Below, one piece after another: positions 47,620 to 56,323 of a stretch of DNA of 64,000 bases. The position numbers and the translations under genes are program-made. This stretch comes from Mycobacterium fragae (lineage in GTDB: Bacteria > Actinomycetota > Actinomycetes > Mycobacteriales > Mycobacteriaceae), in the NCBI RefSeq assembly GCF_002102185.1, contig NZ_LQOW01000003.1:124001-188000 (forward strand), read 5' to 3'. Under the pieces are notes generated by a model. That model searched no databases. It saw only the letters and a list, made by a program, of their open reading frames with translations, and was not told the origin of the DNA. Position 1 is the stretch's first letter; every line of letters starts with the position of its first letter.

Positions 47620-48420
47620 ATGGCTGAGCCGATGTTCGAACCGTTCGAGCGTCCGCGGCGATCCGGCGCCCCGCCATTGCCGCTCTCGGTGACCGATCCC
47701 GCGCGAGCGGTAGTCGAGTTCGGTCTGCTGCTCACCTCCCTGCCGCTGCGGCGCGCGTTGCCGAGCGGCGACGGGCATCCGGTGCTGGTGCTGCCCGGCC
47801 TGCTGGCCGATGACATATCGACGCTGGCGCTGCGGCGCATTCTGCGCGGCCTGGGATATCGGGTTCATGGCTGGCGGCTGGGCCGCAACATCGGCCCGAC
47901 GCCGCAAGCGGTCGCCGGGATGGGTGATCGCCTGCGTGACCTGCACACCCGGTACGGCACTCCCATCAGCGTGATCGGCTGGAGCCTGGGCGGTATCTAC
48001 GCGCGGGCGATGGCTCGGCGGCGGTCGTCGTCGGTGCGGCAGGTGATCACCCTGGGCAGCCCGTTTCGCCTCACGGATCGAAACCAAACGCGGGCCAGCG
48101 CGGCCTTCAACCGCTTTTCGCACCTGCACGTCGAGCGAACCGCCGCCCCGCTGGACCTGGAGACCGAGCCCCTCCCGGTCCCGGCGACTTCGATCTACTC
48201 CAGATACGACGGGGTGGTGGCCTGGCAGGCCTGTCTCGATCTGCGATCTCCTCGTGCCGAAAACATCGCGGTGGTCGGCAGCCACTTCGGTTACGGGCAC
48301 AATCCCGCGGTGGTGTGGGCGGTCGCGGACCGACTGGCGCAGCCGCGTGGGCAGTGGGCCCCGTTCCGGCCGCCGGCGGCCCTGCGCCCGCTTTTTCCGC
48401 GACCGGACTCACCCGACTAG
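47620..48420 (+). CDS. Alpha/beta hydrolase
   Basis: About 266 residues from ATG 47620 (ATG 47572 and 47584 are alternatives). PVLVLPGLLADD opens the fold, the nucleophile elbow is VIGWSLGGIYA, and Asp/His candidates are YSRYDGVV and GSHFGYGHN. Resembles mycobacterial hydrolases of the triacylglycerol-lipase/esterase type; substrate not recognised. The stop overlaps the TetR stop on the other strand in the palindrome CTAG (48417-48420). Confidence 0.75.
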   Translation: MAEPMFEPFERPRRSGAPPLPLSVTDPARAVVEFGLLLTSLPLRRALPSGDGHPVLVLPGLLADDISTLALRRILRGLGYRVHGWRLGRNIGPTPQAVAGMGDRLRDLHTRYGTPISVIGWSLGGIYARAMARRRSSSVRQVITLGSPFRLTDRNQTRASAAFNRFSHLHVERTAAPLDLETEPLPVPATSIYSRYDGVVAWQACLDLRSPRAENIAVVGSHFGYGHNPAVVWAVADRLAQPRGQWAPFRPPAALRPLFPRPDSPD

Positions 48421-49031
48421 GGGTTGACCGCCCGTCGAGGCCGGGAACGATCGTTGCCGAACCCACGCACCACATGCGCGCGCACGAACTCGGCGACAAC
48501 CTCAGGGTCGTCCATGTCCAGTGTCGACGACGGTGTACTGAACAGCGAGAACAAGATTCGCGCGAACCATTCACCCGCAGACGCGACGTCGAGGTCTTTA
48601 CGAACCTCGCCGGTGAGCTTGGCGGCCGCGAGATATGGAGAGAGGAAGTCGACGCATTCGCGCAGCAGTACGCCGGCATCCTTGGTCAGCAGCAGGCTGA
48701 TCGCGTCCTGGTCGAAGTACTTCTCCGATGCGATGGCCCGCCGTGCCTGGGCCACGAAAACCGCTGCGCGACTCAGCTTTTCCTCCAGCGAGCCTCCGCG
48801 GTCCATGGCTTTGGACATCTCGCGGTAGAACCGTTCGGACGCGTGCTCGGCGCACGCTTCGACAATGGCGGACTTATCGCGGAAGTACTCGTATACGGTG
48901 CTGCGGGACACGTTGGCCACCCGCGCGATGTCGACGATCGTCGTCTTCTGCATCCCGTCCTTGCGGAAACAGGCGTACGCGGACTCGACGATGAGCTCGC
49001 GGGTATCAATCGCGGTTTCCTGGATCGTCAC
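48417..49031 (-). CDS. TetR-family regulator at the end of the steroid-like operon
   Basis: 204 residues from a GTG (MTIQETAIDTRELI) that overlaps the stop of the alcohol dehydrogenase gene (GTGA). HTH: ELIVESAYACFRKDGMQKTTIVDIARVANVSRSTVYEYFRDKSAIV (about residues 11-56). C-terminal helical domain unclassified. Last gene of a coupled operon that starts at the P450 gene (56164), so it is made together with the enzymes, as expected for a regulator that senses a pathway intermediate. Confidence 0.9.
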   Translation of the reverse strand: MTIQETAIDTRELIVESAYACFRKDGMQKTTIVDIARVANVSRSTVYEYFRDKSAIVEACAEHASERFYREMSKAMDRGGSLEEKLSRAAVFVAQARRAIASEKYFDQDAISLLLTKDAGVLLRECVDFLSPYLAAAKLTGEVRKDLDVASAGEWFARILFSLFSTPSSTLDMDDPEVVAEFVRAHVVRGFGNDRSRPRRAVNP

Positions 49032-50098
49032 GGCACCAACGCCCCTCGGGGCACCAGTCCGGCGTCTGCCGACTCGAAGGCGGCGTTGACATCGACCAGA
49101 TGGAACGGCTTGGGCATCAAACGGGTAAACGGAAAGCGGGTGTGCTGCAGGAACGACAAGCCGACGGCCAGTGTGACCGGGTCGTAGAGCATCACGCCGC
49201 GAACCGACTTGTTGCCGTAGACAAGGACGCTCGGGTCGAGTTCGAATGTGCGCCCCGTTCCGATGTTGCCCACCTCCAGCAGCGTGCCGCCGTGGTTGAG
49301 GAATCCGATCCCGTCGGGAATGACACCCGGTACGCCGACGACCTCGAGCACCCAGTCGGCGCCGATGCCGTCGGTGCTCTGTTGGACCCGCTCGGTGATC
49401 TCCGCGGTCGAGATCCCGCTGGCGTCGATGCAGTGCGTGGCGCCGAAGTCCGCTGCGACGTCGAGTCGTTCGGCGATCTTGTCGATGACGATGACCTCGG
49501 CCGCACCTGCGGTGCGCGCGACCGCGGCGGCGTTGATGCCCAATCCGCCCGCGCCCTGGATGACGACGGTATCGCCCAGGCGCACGTCGCGCAGCGCGAA
49601 CAACACCTGCGCCAGCGCGCAATTGAGCGGCGCGACGGCCTCGTCCGGAAGGTCTCCGGGCACCTTGTAGAGCGGCTGGCGGCGGGTGGTGTAGTAGTAC
49701 TCGGCGTGCGCGCCGACGAAATGCGGGGGCTGGTCGTGGGTGCGGAATTCGCCGGCCATCAGGTTCTGGCAGGCGTATGACCGGCCGCGGGCACACGCGT
49801 GGCATTGACCACAGGTCCAAAAGTATGGCGTGACCACACGATCACCTACCGCGAGCGGCTTGCCGGTGGCGTCGGTAGTCAGGCCCTCGCCGAGTTCGAC
49901 GATCTCGCAGACCATTTCGTGGCCCATCGCGAAGGGGTAGAACAACGGGAGCTCGCCGCGGAAGATGTGCAAGTCGGATCCGCAGATGCCGGCCATCCGC
50001 AGTTTGAGCGCCGCGGTTCCCGGCGCCGGGGTGGTAAGCGGAAACTCGGCGAGCTCAATCGGCCCGCCGGCGGCGGTCAAGAGCGCGATCTTGGGCAT
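49028..50098 (-). CDS. Zinc-dependent alcohol dehydrogenase (MDR family)
   Basis: 356 residues. Catalytic Zn site GICGSDLHIF (Cys) and GHEMVCEIVEL (His-Glu); structural Zn site with four Cys in CGQCHACARGRSYAC; nucleotide motif VVIQGAGGLGINAAAVARTAGA. So a full, two-zinc NAD(P)-dependent dehydrogenase. In this operon the likely job is to oxidise an alcohol made by the P450 to an aldehyde, to be taken by the aldehyde dehydrogenase at 56324-57787 (inference). Eleven bases after the Ltp2-like gene. Confidence 0.9.
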   Translation of the reverse strand: MPKIALLTAAGGPIELAEFPLTTPAPGTAALKLRMAGICGSDLHIFRGELPLFYPFAMGHEMVCEIVELGEGLTTDATGKPLAVGDRVVTPYFWTCGQCHACARGRSYACQNLMAGEFRTHDQPPHFVGAHAEYYYTTRRQPLYKVPGDLPDEAVAPLNCALAQVLFALRDVRLGDTVVIQGAGGLGINAAAVARTAGAAEVIVIDKIAERLDVAADFGATHCIDASGISTAEITERVQQSTDGIGADWVLEVVGVPGVIPDGIGFLNHGGTLLEVGNIGTGRTFELDPSVLVYGNKSVRGVMLYDPVTLAVGLSFLQHTRFPFTRLMPKPFHLVDVNAAFESADAGLVPRGALVP

Positions 50099-50109
50099 GA
50101 TCGTCCTCC

Positions 50110-51273
50110 CTAGCCGGCCGGGGCGAGAATCAGTCCACTGGTCGGCACGCCGGTGCCCGATGTGACCAGTACGTGCTCGACGTTGTCGACCTGGTTGTAC
50201 GAAGTACCCCGCACCTGGCGCACACCCTCGGTAATCCCGTTCATGCCATGGATGTACGCCTCGCCGAGCAGGCCGCCATTGGTGTTGATCGGTAGCGACC
50301 CGCCCATCGACAGGCGCTCGACGGTGGCGAAGTCCTTGGCTTCACCGCGCCCACAGAACCCGAGTTCCTCGAACTGGGTGAACACGAACGGCGTGAAGTG
50401 GTCGTAGATGAACGCGGTCTGGATGTCCTGCGGCTTGAGGCCCGAATCCTTCCACAGCTTGTCGGCGACCACACCCATCTCGGGCAGCCCGGTGATGTCC
50501 TCGCGGTAGTAGCTGGTCATCATCTCGCCCTCGGAGGCGGCGCCCTGGGCCGCGGCGGTGATCACCGCAGGCGGCTGACGAAGGTCGCGGGCGCGTTCGG
50601 TGCTGGTGACCACCAGCGCGACCCCGCCGTCGCTTTCCTGGCAGCAATCCAGCAGCCGCAGCACGGGTTCGATGATCCAGCGCGAATTCTGATGGTCCTC
50701 CAATGTGATTGGGCGCTGGTAAAACCAGGCGTCGGGGTTGGTGGCGGCATGCGCGCGGTCGACGATGGCAATCGTGGCGAAGTCCTCGTTTGTGACGCCG
50801 TAGGTCGACATGTAGCGCTGGGCGTGCAGGGCGACCCATGCTGCCGGAGTGAGCAATCCGAACGGCGCGTAGGGCGCCATGAACAGCGGGGTCTCCGCGC
50901 TTGTGCGCCCGGTGCCTCCGAAGCGCATACCGGAGCGCTCGTTGAACGCGCGATAACACACCACTACGTCGGCGACACCCGTCGCGATGGCCATCGCCGC
51001 GTGCACCACGGTGCCGGCGGCCGCCCCGCCGCCGTGCGGCACTCGCGAAAAGAAAGTCAGGTCACCGATGCCGACGCTGCGGGCGACGTCGATCTCGTCG
51101 CTGGCGTCCATGGTGAACGTGACCATGCCGTCGACGTCAGCCGGCGCCAAACCCGCGTCGTCGATGGCGGCACTGACCGCTTCACAAGCCAATTGCAGCT
51201 CGCTGCGCCCGGATTCCTTGGAGAATTCCGTCTGGCCGATGCCCACGATGGCTGCGCTGCCGCCCAGACTCAT
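50110..51273 (-). CDS. Thiolase-fold lipid-transfer protein, Ltp2-like retro-aldolase
   Basis: 387 residues, the length of M. tuberculosis Ltp2 (Rv3540c). Thiolase fold without the usual reactive Cys; the conserved glycine loop reads GGLLGEAYIHGMN (Tyr340) where true thiolases have His. Ltp2, together with the DUF35 part of ChsH2, performs the retro-aldol step that removes a propionyl group from steroid side chains. Its ATG overlaps the stop of the MaoC gene, and ChsH2- and ChsH1-like genes lie in the same operon, which supports the same chemistry here. Confidence 0.88.
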   Translation of the reverse strand: MSLGGSAAIVGIGQTEFSKESGRSELQLACEAVSAAIDDAGLAPADVDGMVTFTMDASDEIDVARSVGIGDLTFFSRVPHGGGAAAGTVVHAAMAIATGVADVVVCYRAFNERSGMRFGGTGRTSAETPLFMAPYAPFGLLTPAAWVALHAQRYMSTYGVTNEDFATIAIVDRAHAATNPDAWFYQRPITLEDHQNSRWIIEPVLRLLDCCQESDGGVALVVTSTERARDLRQPPAVITAAAQGAASEGEMMTSYYREDITGLPEMGVVADKLWKDSGLKPQDIQTAFIYDHFTPFVFTQFEELGFCGRGEAKDFATVERLSMGGSLPINTNGGLLGEAYIHGMNGITEGVRQVRGTSYNQVDNVEHVLVTSGTGVPTSGLILAPAG

Positions 51274-51728
51274 GCTTCGTTCCTTTGGAGGGCTGCGTCG
51301 AGCAGGCTGAGCACCGCGGTGCCCGAGACGTGGTCGCCAAGGCTGTTGGCGCCCTTGAAGGTTACTTCGACGAAGTTCTCGCCGCCCTTGCCCTCGGTTT
51401 TGCCGGTGACGCTGCCGGTGAAACGCAACGGATCGTCGGGGAAGCAGGGCACACCCAATCGGATGGACAGGTTCTTGACCATCGCTTCCGGTCCGGCCCA
51501 GTCGGTGAGGAAACGCACGCAGTATCCATTGGTGGTCAAGATGTTCATGAACAGGTTGGGCGAGCCCTGCTTGTTGGCGAAGTCGCGGTCGTGGTGCACC
51601 GGCATGAAGTCGCGCGACGCGATAGCCCCGGCGACGATCAGCGTCGTGGTGACCGGGATCTCCAGCGGCGTCACCACGTCACCGACATTGATGTCGGCCC
51701 ACTTCAGCGTCGTGGTGCTCGTTGTCAT
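51270..51728 (-). CDS. MaoC-like hot-dog hydratase, ChsH1-like
   Basis: 152 residues with the hot-dog fold and hydratase motif ASRDFMPVHHDRDFA (catalytic Asp/His near residues 39-46) and LGVPCFPDDPLRFTG. In M. tuberculosis ChsH1 (Rv3541c) pairs with ChsH2 to hydrate the side-chain enoyl-CoA. ATG overlaps the stop of the upstream dehydrogenase; its stop overlaps the Ltp2-like start, both as ATGA. Confidence 0.88.
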   Translation of the reverse strand: MTTSTTTLKWADINVGDVVTPLEIPVTTTLIVAGAIASRDFMPVHHDRDFANKQGSPNLFMNILTTNGYCVRFLTDWAGPEAMVKNLSIRLGVPCFPDDPLRFTGSVTGKTEGKGGENFVEVTFKGANSLGDHVSGTAVLSLLDAALQRNEA

Positions 51729-52840
51729 GGTTGGCCTTTCGGGTAGGCGGCGCCGAGATGGGCGAGCTGCAGGGATCCCGGGCCGAGGGCGAGCTCGTTG
51801 TGCTTGGCCCACAGGAAATAACGATGCAGGGGATAGGTGGTGTCGATCCCGATCCCGCCATGCACTTGCTGGGTGGTGGCCGCAACCCGCGCACCGGCCT
51901 CTGCGGCCCAGAACTTCGCGATGCGGGCGGCCCGGTCGGCGGGCCGGCCCTGTTCGATCAGCCAGGCGGCATGCCACGTGGTCCACCGGATCGCCTCGAC
52001 GTCGATGAACGCGTCGGCCATTCGCTGCTGCACCGCCTGGAAGCTGCCGATGGGTCGGCCGAATTGTGACCGTCCGGTGGTGTAGTCGGCCGCGATCCGC
52101 AACGCCCGTTCGGCGACTCCGAGCTGAATCGCGCACAGCCCGACCAGTGCCCGGGTGTGCAGCGACTCGACCTGTCCAGCGAGCCTGTTTGCGTAGGAAA
52201 CCGTTGCACCCTCGAGGAACACGTCGGCATGCGGCTGGCCGTCGGTGGTCTTCACCGGTCGAATCTCGACACCGCCGGTATTTGCCTCCAGCAGGTAGAG
52301 GCCGATGTTCCCGTCGTCGGTGGTGGCCGGAATCAGCACGGTGTCGGCGAGTTGCGCGGCCGGCACCAGCTCTTTGGTCCCGTCCAGCCGCCAGTTCGAT
52401 CCGTCGCGCCGTGCGGTGGTAGCCGGGTGGATGACGTCTGAGCGGCCCGGCTCGGCCAAAGCCGCAGTCAGGATTCGCTTTCCGGCAATCACGTCCGGCA
52501 GGAACCTCTGTTGTTGCTCGGCGGTGCCGTGCCGGGCGATCGGGTCGGCGCCCAAGACCAGCGTCGGGTAGACCGGCACCGGAGCGACGCTGGCGCCCAC
52601 CTCGGCCAGCAGGACCCCGAGCTCGACGAAGCCGCCGCCGTTACCGCCGAGCGCTTCCGGCAGCGCGGTGCCCAACAGGTCGAGCGACGCGAGTTCTTTC
52701 CACAGCGCGTCGTCGTAGCGAACCTCGCCGGCTTCGAGCTCCGCGAGCCGTGCGGGGGTGGCTCTGCGCTCGAAGAGTTCTCGGGCGAGCTTGCTGATGG
52801 TCTCCTGCTCTTCGGTGAACGTGAAATCCACGAACGTCAC
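51725..52840 (-). CDS. Acyl-CoA dehydrogenase, subunit with ChsE/FadE29-type partner role
   Basis: 371 residues from a GTG overlapping the DUF35 stop (GTGA); the longer frame runs over that gene. Acyl-CoA dehydrogenase fold: FTEEQETISKLARELFE, LGADPIARHGTAEQQQRFLPDVIAGK, FGRPIGSFQAVQQRMADAFIDVEAI, and QVHGGIGIDTTYPLHRYFLWAK. The Ser/Gly run and short active-site loop resemble the second chain of two-subunit steroid acyl-CoA dehydrogenases. Likely pairs with the enzyme at 53777-54985. Confidence 0.87.
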   Translation of the reverse strand: MTFVDFTFTEEQETISKLARELFERRATPARLAELEAGEVRYDDALWKELASLDLLGTALPEALGGNGGGFVELGVLLAEVGASVAPVPVYPTLVLGADPIARHGTAEQQQRFLPDVIAGKRILTAALAEPGRSDVIHPATTARRDGSNWRLDGTKELVPAAQLADTVLIPATTDDGNIGLYLLEANTGGVEIRPVKTTDGQPHADVFLEGATVSYANRLAGQVESLHTRALVGLCAIQLGVAERALRIAADYTTGRSQFGRPIGSFQAVQQRMADAFIDVEAIRWTTWHAAWLIEQGRPADRAARIAKFWAAEAGARVAATTQQVHGGIGIDTTYPLHRYFLWAKHNELALGPGSLQLAHLGAAYPKGQP

Positions 52841-53238
52841 CCGCCTGCAGGCCGAAACTGGTGCAGTACCAGATCGTTCTCGAAGGTTTGATAGCAGACC
52901 TGCACCGGCATGCCGACCGTGACGTCGGCAGGCTCGATGTCGACCAGATTCGAAACCAGCCGCACCCCTTCGTCGAGCTCCACCAGCGCAACGATGTAGG
53001 GATATTCGAAAAACGGAAACCGGGGCTGGTGTGGCATCACATAGCTGTAGACGCTGCCGCGCCCCGACGACTCGATGGTGTCCCATTCCAGTGAACGGCA
53101 TTTCGGGCACATGGGCCGCGGTGGGTTGCGCAGCGCGCCGCATCCGGTGCAGCGCTGGATCAGCAGTTGATGTTCCCGCAGGCCGTTCCAGAAGAACGCG
53201 GTGTCCGGGCTGATCGTCGGGGCGAGTCGGGTGGCCAT
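52837..53238 (-). CDS. DUF35 OB-fold zinc protein, ChsH2 C-terminal-like
   Basis: 133 residues: rubredoxin-like zinc site CTGCGALRNPPRPMCPKC (four Cys, about residues 30-47) and an OB fold (YSYVMPHQPRFPFFEYPYIVALVELDEGVRLVSNLVDI). Such proteins bind thiolase-fold partners and complete the Ltp2 active complex. In M. tuberculosis the DUF35 part is the C-terminal half of ChsH2 (Rv3542c); here it is a separate gene, whose ATG overlaps the stop of the MaoC gene upstream (ATGA). Confidence 0.9.
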   Translation of the reverse strand: MATRLAPTISPDTAFFWNGLREHQLLIQRCTGCGALRNPPRPMCPKCRSLEWDTIESSGRGSVYSYVMPHQPRFPFFEYPYIVALVELDEGVRLVSNLVDIEPADVTVGMPVQVCYQTFENDLVLHQFRPAGG

Positions 53239-53780
53239 CAGCTTTGCGGCCTGAATCGCAGCACCCGGAATCGTTGCCGGCCCAGGACTTCGCCGTTCTG
53301 GTCGGTGTAGGTCGTCAGCCAGGTCAGGAAGAAGCCGGCGCCCAGCGCGGTCTGCTTCTCGTCGGAAACCGACTCGTATACCGTCGTCGCGCTGACGACA
53401 TCGCCCAGTCGCGGGTAGCGTTCGATCTCGAACTCGGAGTTGGTTGCCACGGTGCTGGTGTACCCGGCCTCGTCGAGGAATGCTGTTGGATTGGCCTTGA
53501 TTTCGACCGGCGCGCCGCCTCGTTCCGCGATCCCTTCGAGTTTTGGTGCAGGCATCGTCCAGGTCTGCAACATGACCGGCGGGGAGACGATACCGCCGAA
53601 CCGCGACGAGGCCGCGAACTCCGGGTCGAGGTAAACCGGATTCAAATCGTCGAGCGCATGCGCCCAGTGCCGGATCATCGGCTGATTGACCGGATCCGGC
53701 GCTACCGACGGCTTTCCGGTGCCGCCGGTCGGCTGGCCGACGAGGGCCCGCAGTTTCGCTTGCAGCTCTGGGTCGGTCAC
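53238..53780 (-). CDS. MaoC-like hot-dog protein, ChsH2 N-terminal-like
   Basis: 180 residues, hot-dog fold of the FAS1/MaoC N-terminal type (IRHWAHALDDLNPVYLDPEFAASSRFGGIVSPPVML, residues 35-70). With the DUF35 gene next door the pair has 313 residues, as the fused ChsH2 of M. tuberculosis (311). It probably forms the hydratase with the ChsH1-like protein. Starts with an overlap of the dehydrogenase stop at 53777. Confidence 0.87.
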   Translation of the reverse strand: MTDPELQAKLRALVGQPTGGTGKPSVAPDPVNQPMIRHWAHALDDLNPVYLDPEFAASSRFGGIVSPPVMLQTWTMPAPKLEGIAERGGAPVEIKANPTAFLDEAGYTSTVATNSEFEIERYPRLGDVVSATTVYESVSDEKQTALGAGFFLTWLTTYTDQNGEVLGRQRFRVLRFRPQS

Positions 53781-54985
53781 CGGGTAGGTCCTCCTGAGTT
53801 TGTGATCGTAGCTCGAAGGTCGCGGGGCGCTCGTGGCATGCCCAACCCGGCCATGGCGATGATGTCGCGCTGAATTTCGTTGGCGCCGCCGCCGAACGTG
53901 TTGATGACCGCGAACCGGTATGCGGATTCCAGGGCTCCCCGCAGTGGCGCATCGTCGCCTTTGCGTAGCCCGTTACGGTCGAGCACTTCCAGCAGCTGAC
54001 GGGCGACCTGCTGCGTCAGCTCGGTTCCGAACACCTTGGCGGCGGATGCCTCGCCCATGTTCAGTACGCCTTTGGTCATCGCCGCGTTGACCCGCAGGTT
54101 GACGAGTTTGTATGCAGCGACCTGTGCCTCGACCCGGGCGAGCGCGAGCTGCACCCACGGCTGGTCGATGACGCGCCCGTCGTCGAGCTCAGTCGTGGTG
54201 GCCCACTGCAGGGTCTTCTCGAACAGCGGCTCCAGCGCGCCGAGGTTGCCCAGCGCTGCACGCTCGAAGTTCAGCTGGGTGGTGATCAGCTGCCACCCTT
54301 GGTTTTCGCCGCCGACGAGAGCGCTGGCCGGGACCCGCACATTGTCGTAGAACGTGTAGAAGGTGGAGATGCCCGGCATGGTGTGCAGCGGCTGCCAGGA
54401 AAATCCGGGTGATGAAGTCGGCACGATGAAGATAGAAATCCCTTTGTGCTTCTTGGTGTTCGGGTCTGTTCGTGCGGCCAGCCAGATGTAGTCGGCGTAC
54501 GCGGCGCCGCTGGTGAACATCTTCTGGCCGTTGATCACGTAGTGATCACCGTCGCGGACTGCGGTGGTGCGCAACGACGCGAGGTCGCTGCCGGCCTCCG
54601 GCTCGGAATAGCCGATCGCAAATTCCACACTGCCGTCCAGGATCGCCGGCAGAAACGTCTGCTTTTGCTCATCGGTGCCGCACTGCATCAGGGTCGGCCC
54701 GACCGTGTTGAGAGTCACCAGCGGGACCGGCGCGTTGACCCGCTGCGCCTCTTCGGCGAATATGAACTGCTCGATTGCCGAGAAGCCCCGTCCGCCATAC
54801 TCTTTGGGCCATCCGACGCCGAGCAGATCAGCCTCCGCCAGCGCCCGAATGCATTCCCTTACTTCGGGACCACCTTCGACGCGGTCGCTGATCGCGGCGC
54901 AGCGTTCCGGCGTCATCACCCGTTCCAGCGCGGCGCGGATCTCGGCGCGCAGCTGCTGCTGCTCGGGCGTGTAGTCGAAGTCCAT
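53777..54985 (-). CDS. Acyl-CoA dehydrogenase, FadE26/FadE28-type subunit
   Basis: 402 residues. MDFDYTPEQQQLRAEIRAALERVM..., FAIGYSEPEAGSDLASLRTTAV (FAD loop), KMFTSGAAYADYIWLAARTD and FGGGANEIQRDIIAMAGLGMPR at the end; these resemble the larger subunits of heterotetrameric steroid dehydrogenases (FadE26, FadE29). It starts three bases after the P450 stop. Substrate is inferred from the operon only. Confidence 0.88.
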   Translation of the reverse strand: MDFDYTPEQQQLRAEIRAALERVMTPERCAAISDRVEGGPEVRECIRALAEADLLGVGWPKEYGGRGFSAIEQFIFAEEAQRVNAPVPLVTLNTVGPTLMQCGTDEQKQTFLPAILDGSVEFAIGYSEPEAGSDLASLRTTAVRDGDHYVINGQKMFTSGAAYADYIWLAARTDPNTKKHKGISIFIVPTSSPGFSWQPLHTMPGISTFYTFYDNVRVPASALVGGENQGWQLITTQLNFERAALGNLGALEPLFEKTLQWATTTELDDGRVIDQPWVQLALARVEAQVAAYKLVNLRVNAAMTKGVLNMGEASAAKVFGTELTQQVARQLLEVLDRNGLRKGDDAPLRGALESAYRFAVINTFGGGANEIQRDIIAMAGLGMPRAPRDLRATITNSGGPTR

Positions 54986-54988
54986 CGG

Positions 54989-56164
54989 TCAGGCTCCCAG
55001 CCGTATCGGCATCCGTTTCACACCGGGGATCATGGTGGCCCGCATCCGGTCCACCTCGCCGACCAACTCCAGCCTGGGGAAGCGACGAAGCAGCTCCTCG
55101 AACAGGACGCACGCCTCCAGGCGCGCTAGTTGCGCGCCCAGGCAGGAATGTTCGCCGCACCCGAACGCGATGTGTGGGTTCGGGTGGCGGGTCACCTTGA
55201 ATTCTTCTGAGTCCCAACCGAATATGTCCTCGTCACGGTTGGCCGAGCCATAGAGCATCACCACCACCTCGCCCTGGGAGATCAGCTGTCCGCGAATCTC
55301 GACATCGGTGGTAGCGGTGCGCGCCATGTGAACTACCGGGCTCTTCCACCGCAACATTTCTTCGACGGCGCCCGGAATCAGCGTCGGATCGTCGATCAGC
55401 AGGCGGCACTGGTCGGGATGCTCGATGAGCGCGAGAGTGCCCAGCGCGATCAGGTTGCGGGTGGTTTCGTTGCCGGCCACCAGCAGCAGGTAAGCAAATT
55501 TGAGTAGGTCCTCGTCGCTGAGCCGGTCTCCGTCGATCTCGGCATTGACCAGAACCGACAACATGTCGTCACGCGCTTCGGCACGCCTGGCGGCGATCAG
55601 TTTCTGGAAATACTGGTAGCACTGGCCGAGCGCCACGAACGTCTCGAGTTCTATCTCCGGGTCGGCGGTTCCGGTGGCCGCGTCCGACCAGGCCCGGAAT
55701 TCCTCCCAGTCGTCGGGCGAGGCGCCGAGCAGCTCGGCGATGATGCGAGTGGGCAGGGGAGCGGCGATCTCTTCGGCGAACTCGTGGGTGGATCCGGGTT
55801 CGACACCGTCGATGATTCCCCGCACGATCTCACGGATCTTCGGCTCGAGGATGGATACGTGGCGCCGGGTGAACCCGGAGTTGATCAGCTTGCGCAGCTG
55901 CCGGTGCCGCGGCGGGTCGGTGAAGATCAGGCTGCCCTCCTGTACCGGGTTCGGCATCGCCGGGTCGGGGATGGTGATGCCCTTGGTCGAGGAGAACAGC
56001 GCCGGATTGCTTGATACAAACCGGACGTCTTCGTACTTCAGCAGCGCCCAGAATTTCGTGACGTCGTTCCAGCACACCGGTGATGTCGCGCGCAGCTCAC
56101 GGTAGGTGGGATACGGGTCGCCGGCGTAGAAGTCCGGGGAGTGCAGCGGGAATTTCGATTGCAC
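54989..56164 (-). CDS. Cytochrome P450 of the steroid-like operon
   Basis: 391 residues from a GTG with GAGGGAGG five bases upstream; the frame can extend to 56221 but without a ribosome site. I-helix VAGNETTRNL, EEMLR for ExxR, haem loop FGCGEHSCLGAQLA with Cys341. Class and length match bacterial P450s such as those that open steroid side-chain operons (CYP125, CYP142), but I cannot assign a subfamily. It would add a hydroxyl at a methyl group, starting the oxidation that the alcohol and aldehyde dehydrogenases continue. First gene of the operon. Confidence 0.9.
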   Translation of the reverse strand: MQSKFPLHSPDFYAGDPYPTYRELRATSPVCWNDVTKFWALLKYEDVRFVSSNPALFSSTKGITIPDPAMPNPVQEGSLIFTDPPRHRQLRKLINSGFTRRHVSILEPKIREIVRGIIDGVEPGSTHEFAEEIAAPLPTRIIAELLGASPDDWEEFRAWSDAATGTADPEIELETFVALGQCYQYFQKLIAARRAEARDDMLSVLVNAEIDGDRLSDEDLLKFAYLLLVAGNETTRNLIALGTLALIEHPDQCRLLIDDPTLIPGAVEEMLRWKSPVVHMARTATTDVEIRGQLISQGEVVVMLYGSANRDEDIFGWDSEEFKVTRHPNPHIAFGCGEHSCLGAQLARLEACVLFEELLRRFPRLELVGEVDRMRATMIPGVKRMPIRLGA

Positions 56165-56204
56165 CGAGCCTCCCTCAAGGTGATGGCAATCCGACATTTC
56201 GGGA

Positions 56205-56220
56205 TGATCTGTCCGGATCA
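56205..56220. promoter_or_regulatory. Inverted repeat TGATC-N6-GATCA before the P450 gene
   Basis: Five-base perfect arms 41 bases upstream of the P450 start, in the 159-base gap shared with the aldehyde dehydrogenase gene. Possible site for the operon's own TetR protein. No KstR-type box was seen in this gap. Confidence 0.35.
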
Positions 56221-56323
56221 CTCTGTTTACTCTGACGGCACCGAAGCTGTCAATATGTCCGTGTATAAGTCAAATACGCGTGAGCATTGACGACAGTGAC
56301 CCGACAGGTGTAGACCAAGTGTC

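Noticed and set aside
56221-56323. TTGACA-like and GTAAAC boxes as a promoter of the P450 operon
   Set aside because: The -10 candidate is poor and other TTGAC copies nearby fit as badly; not called.
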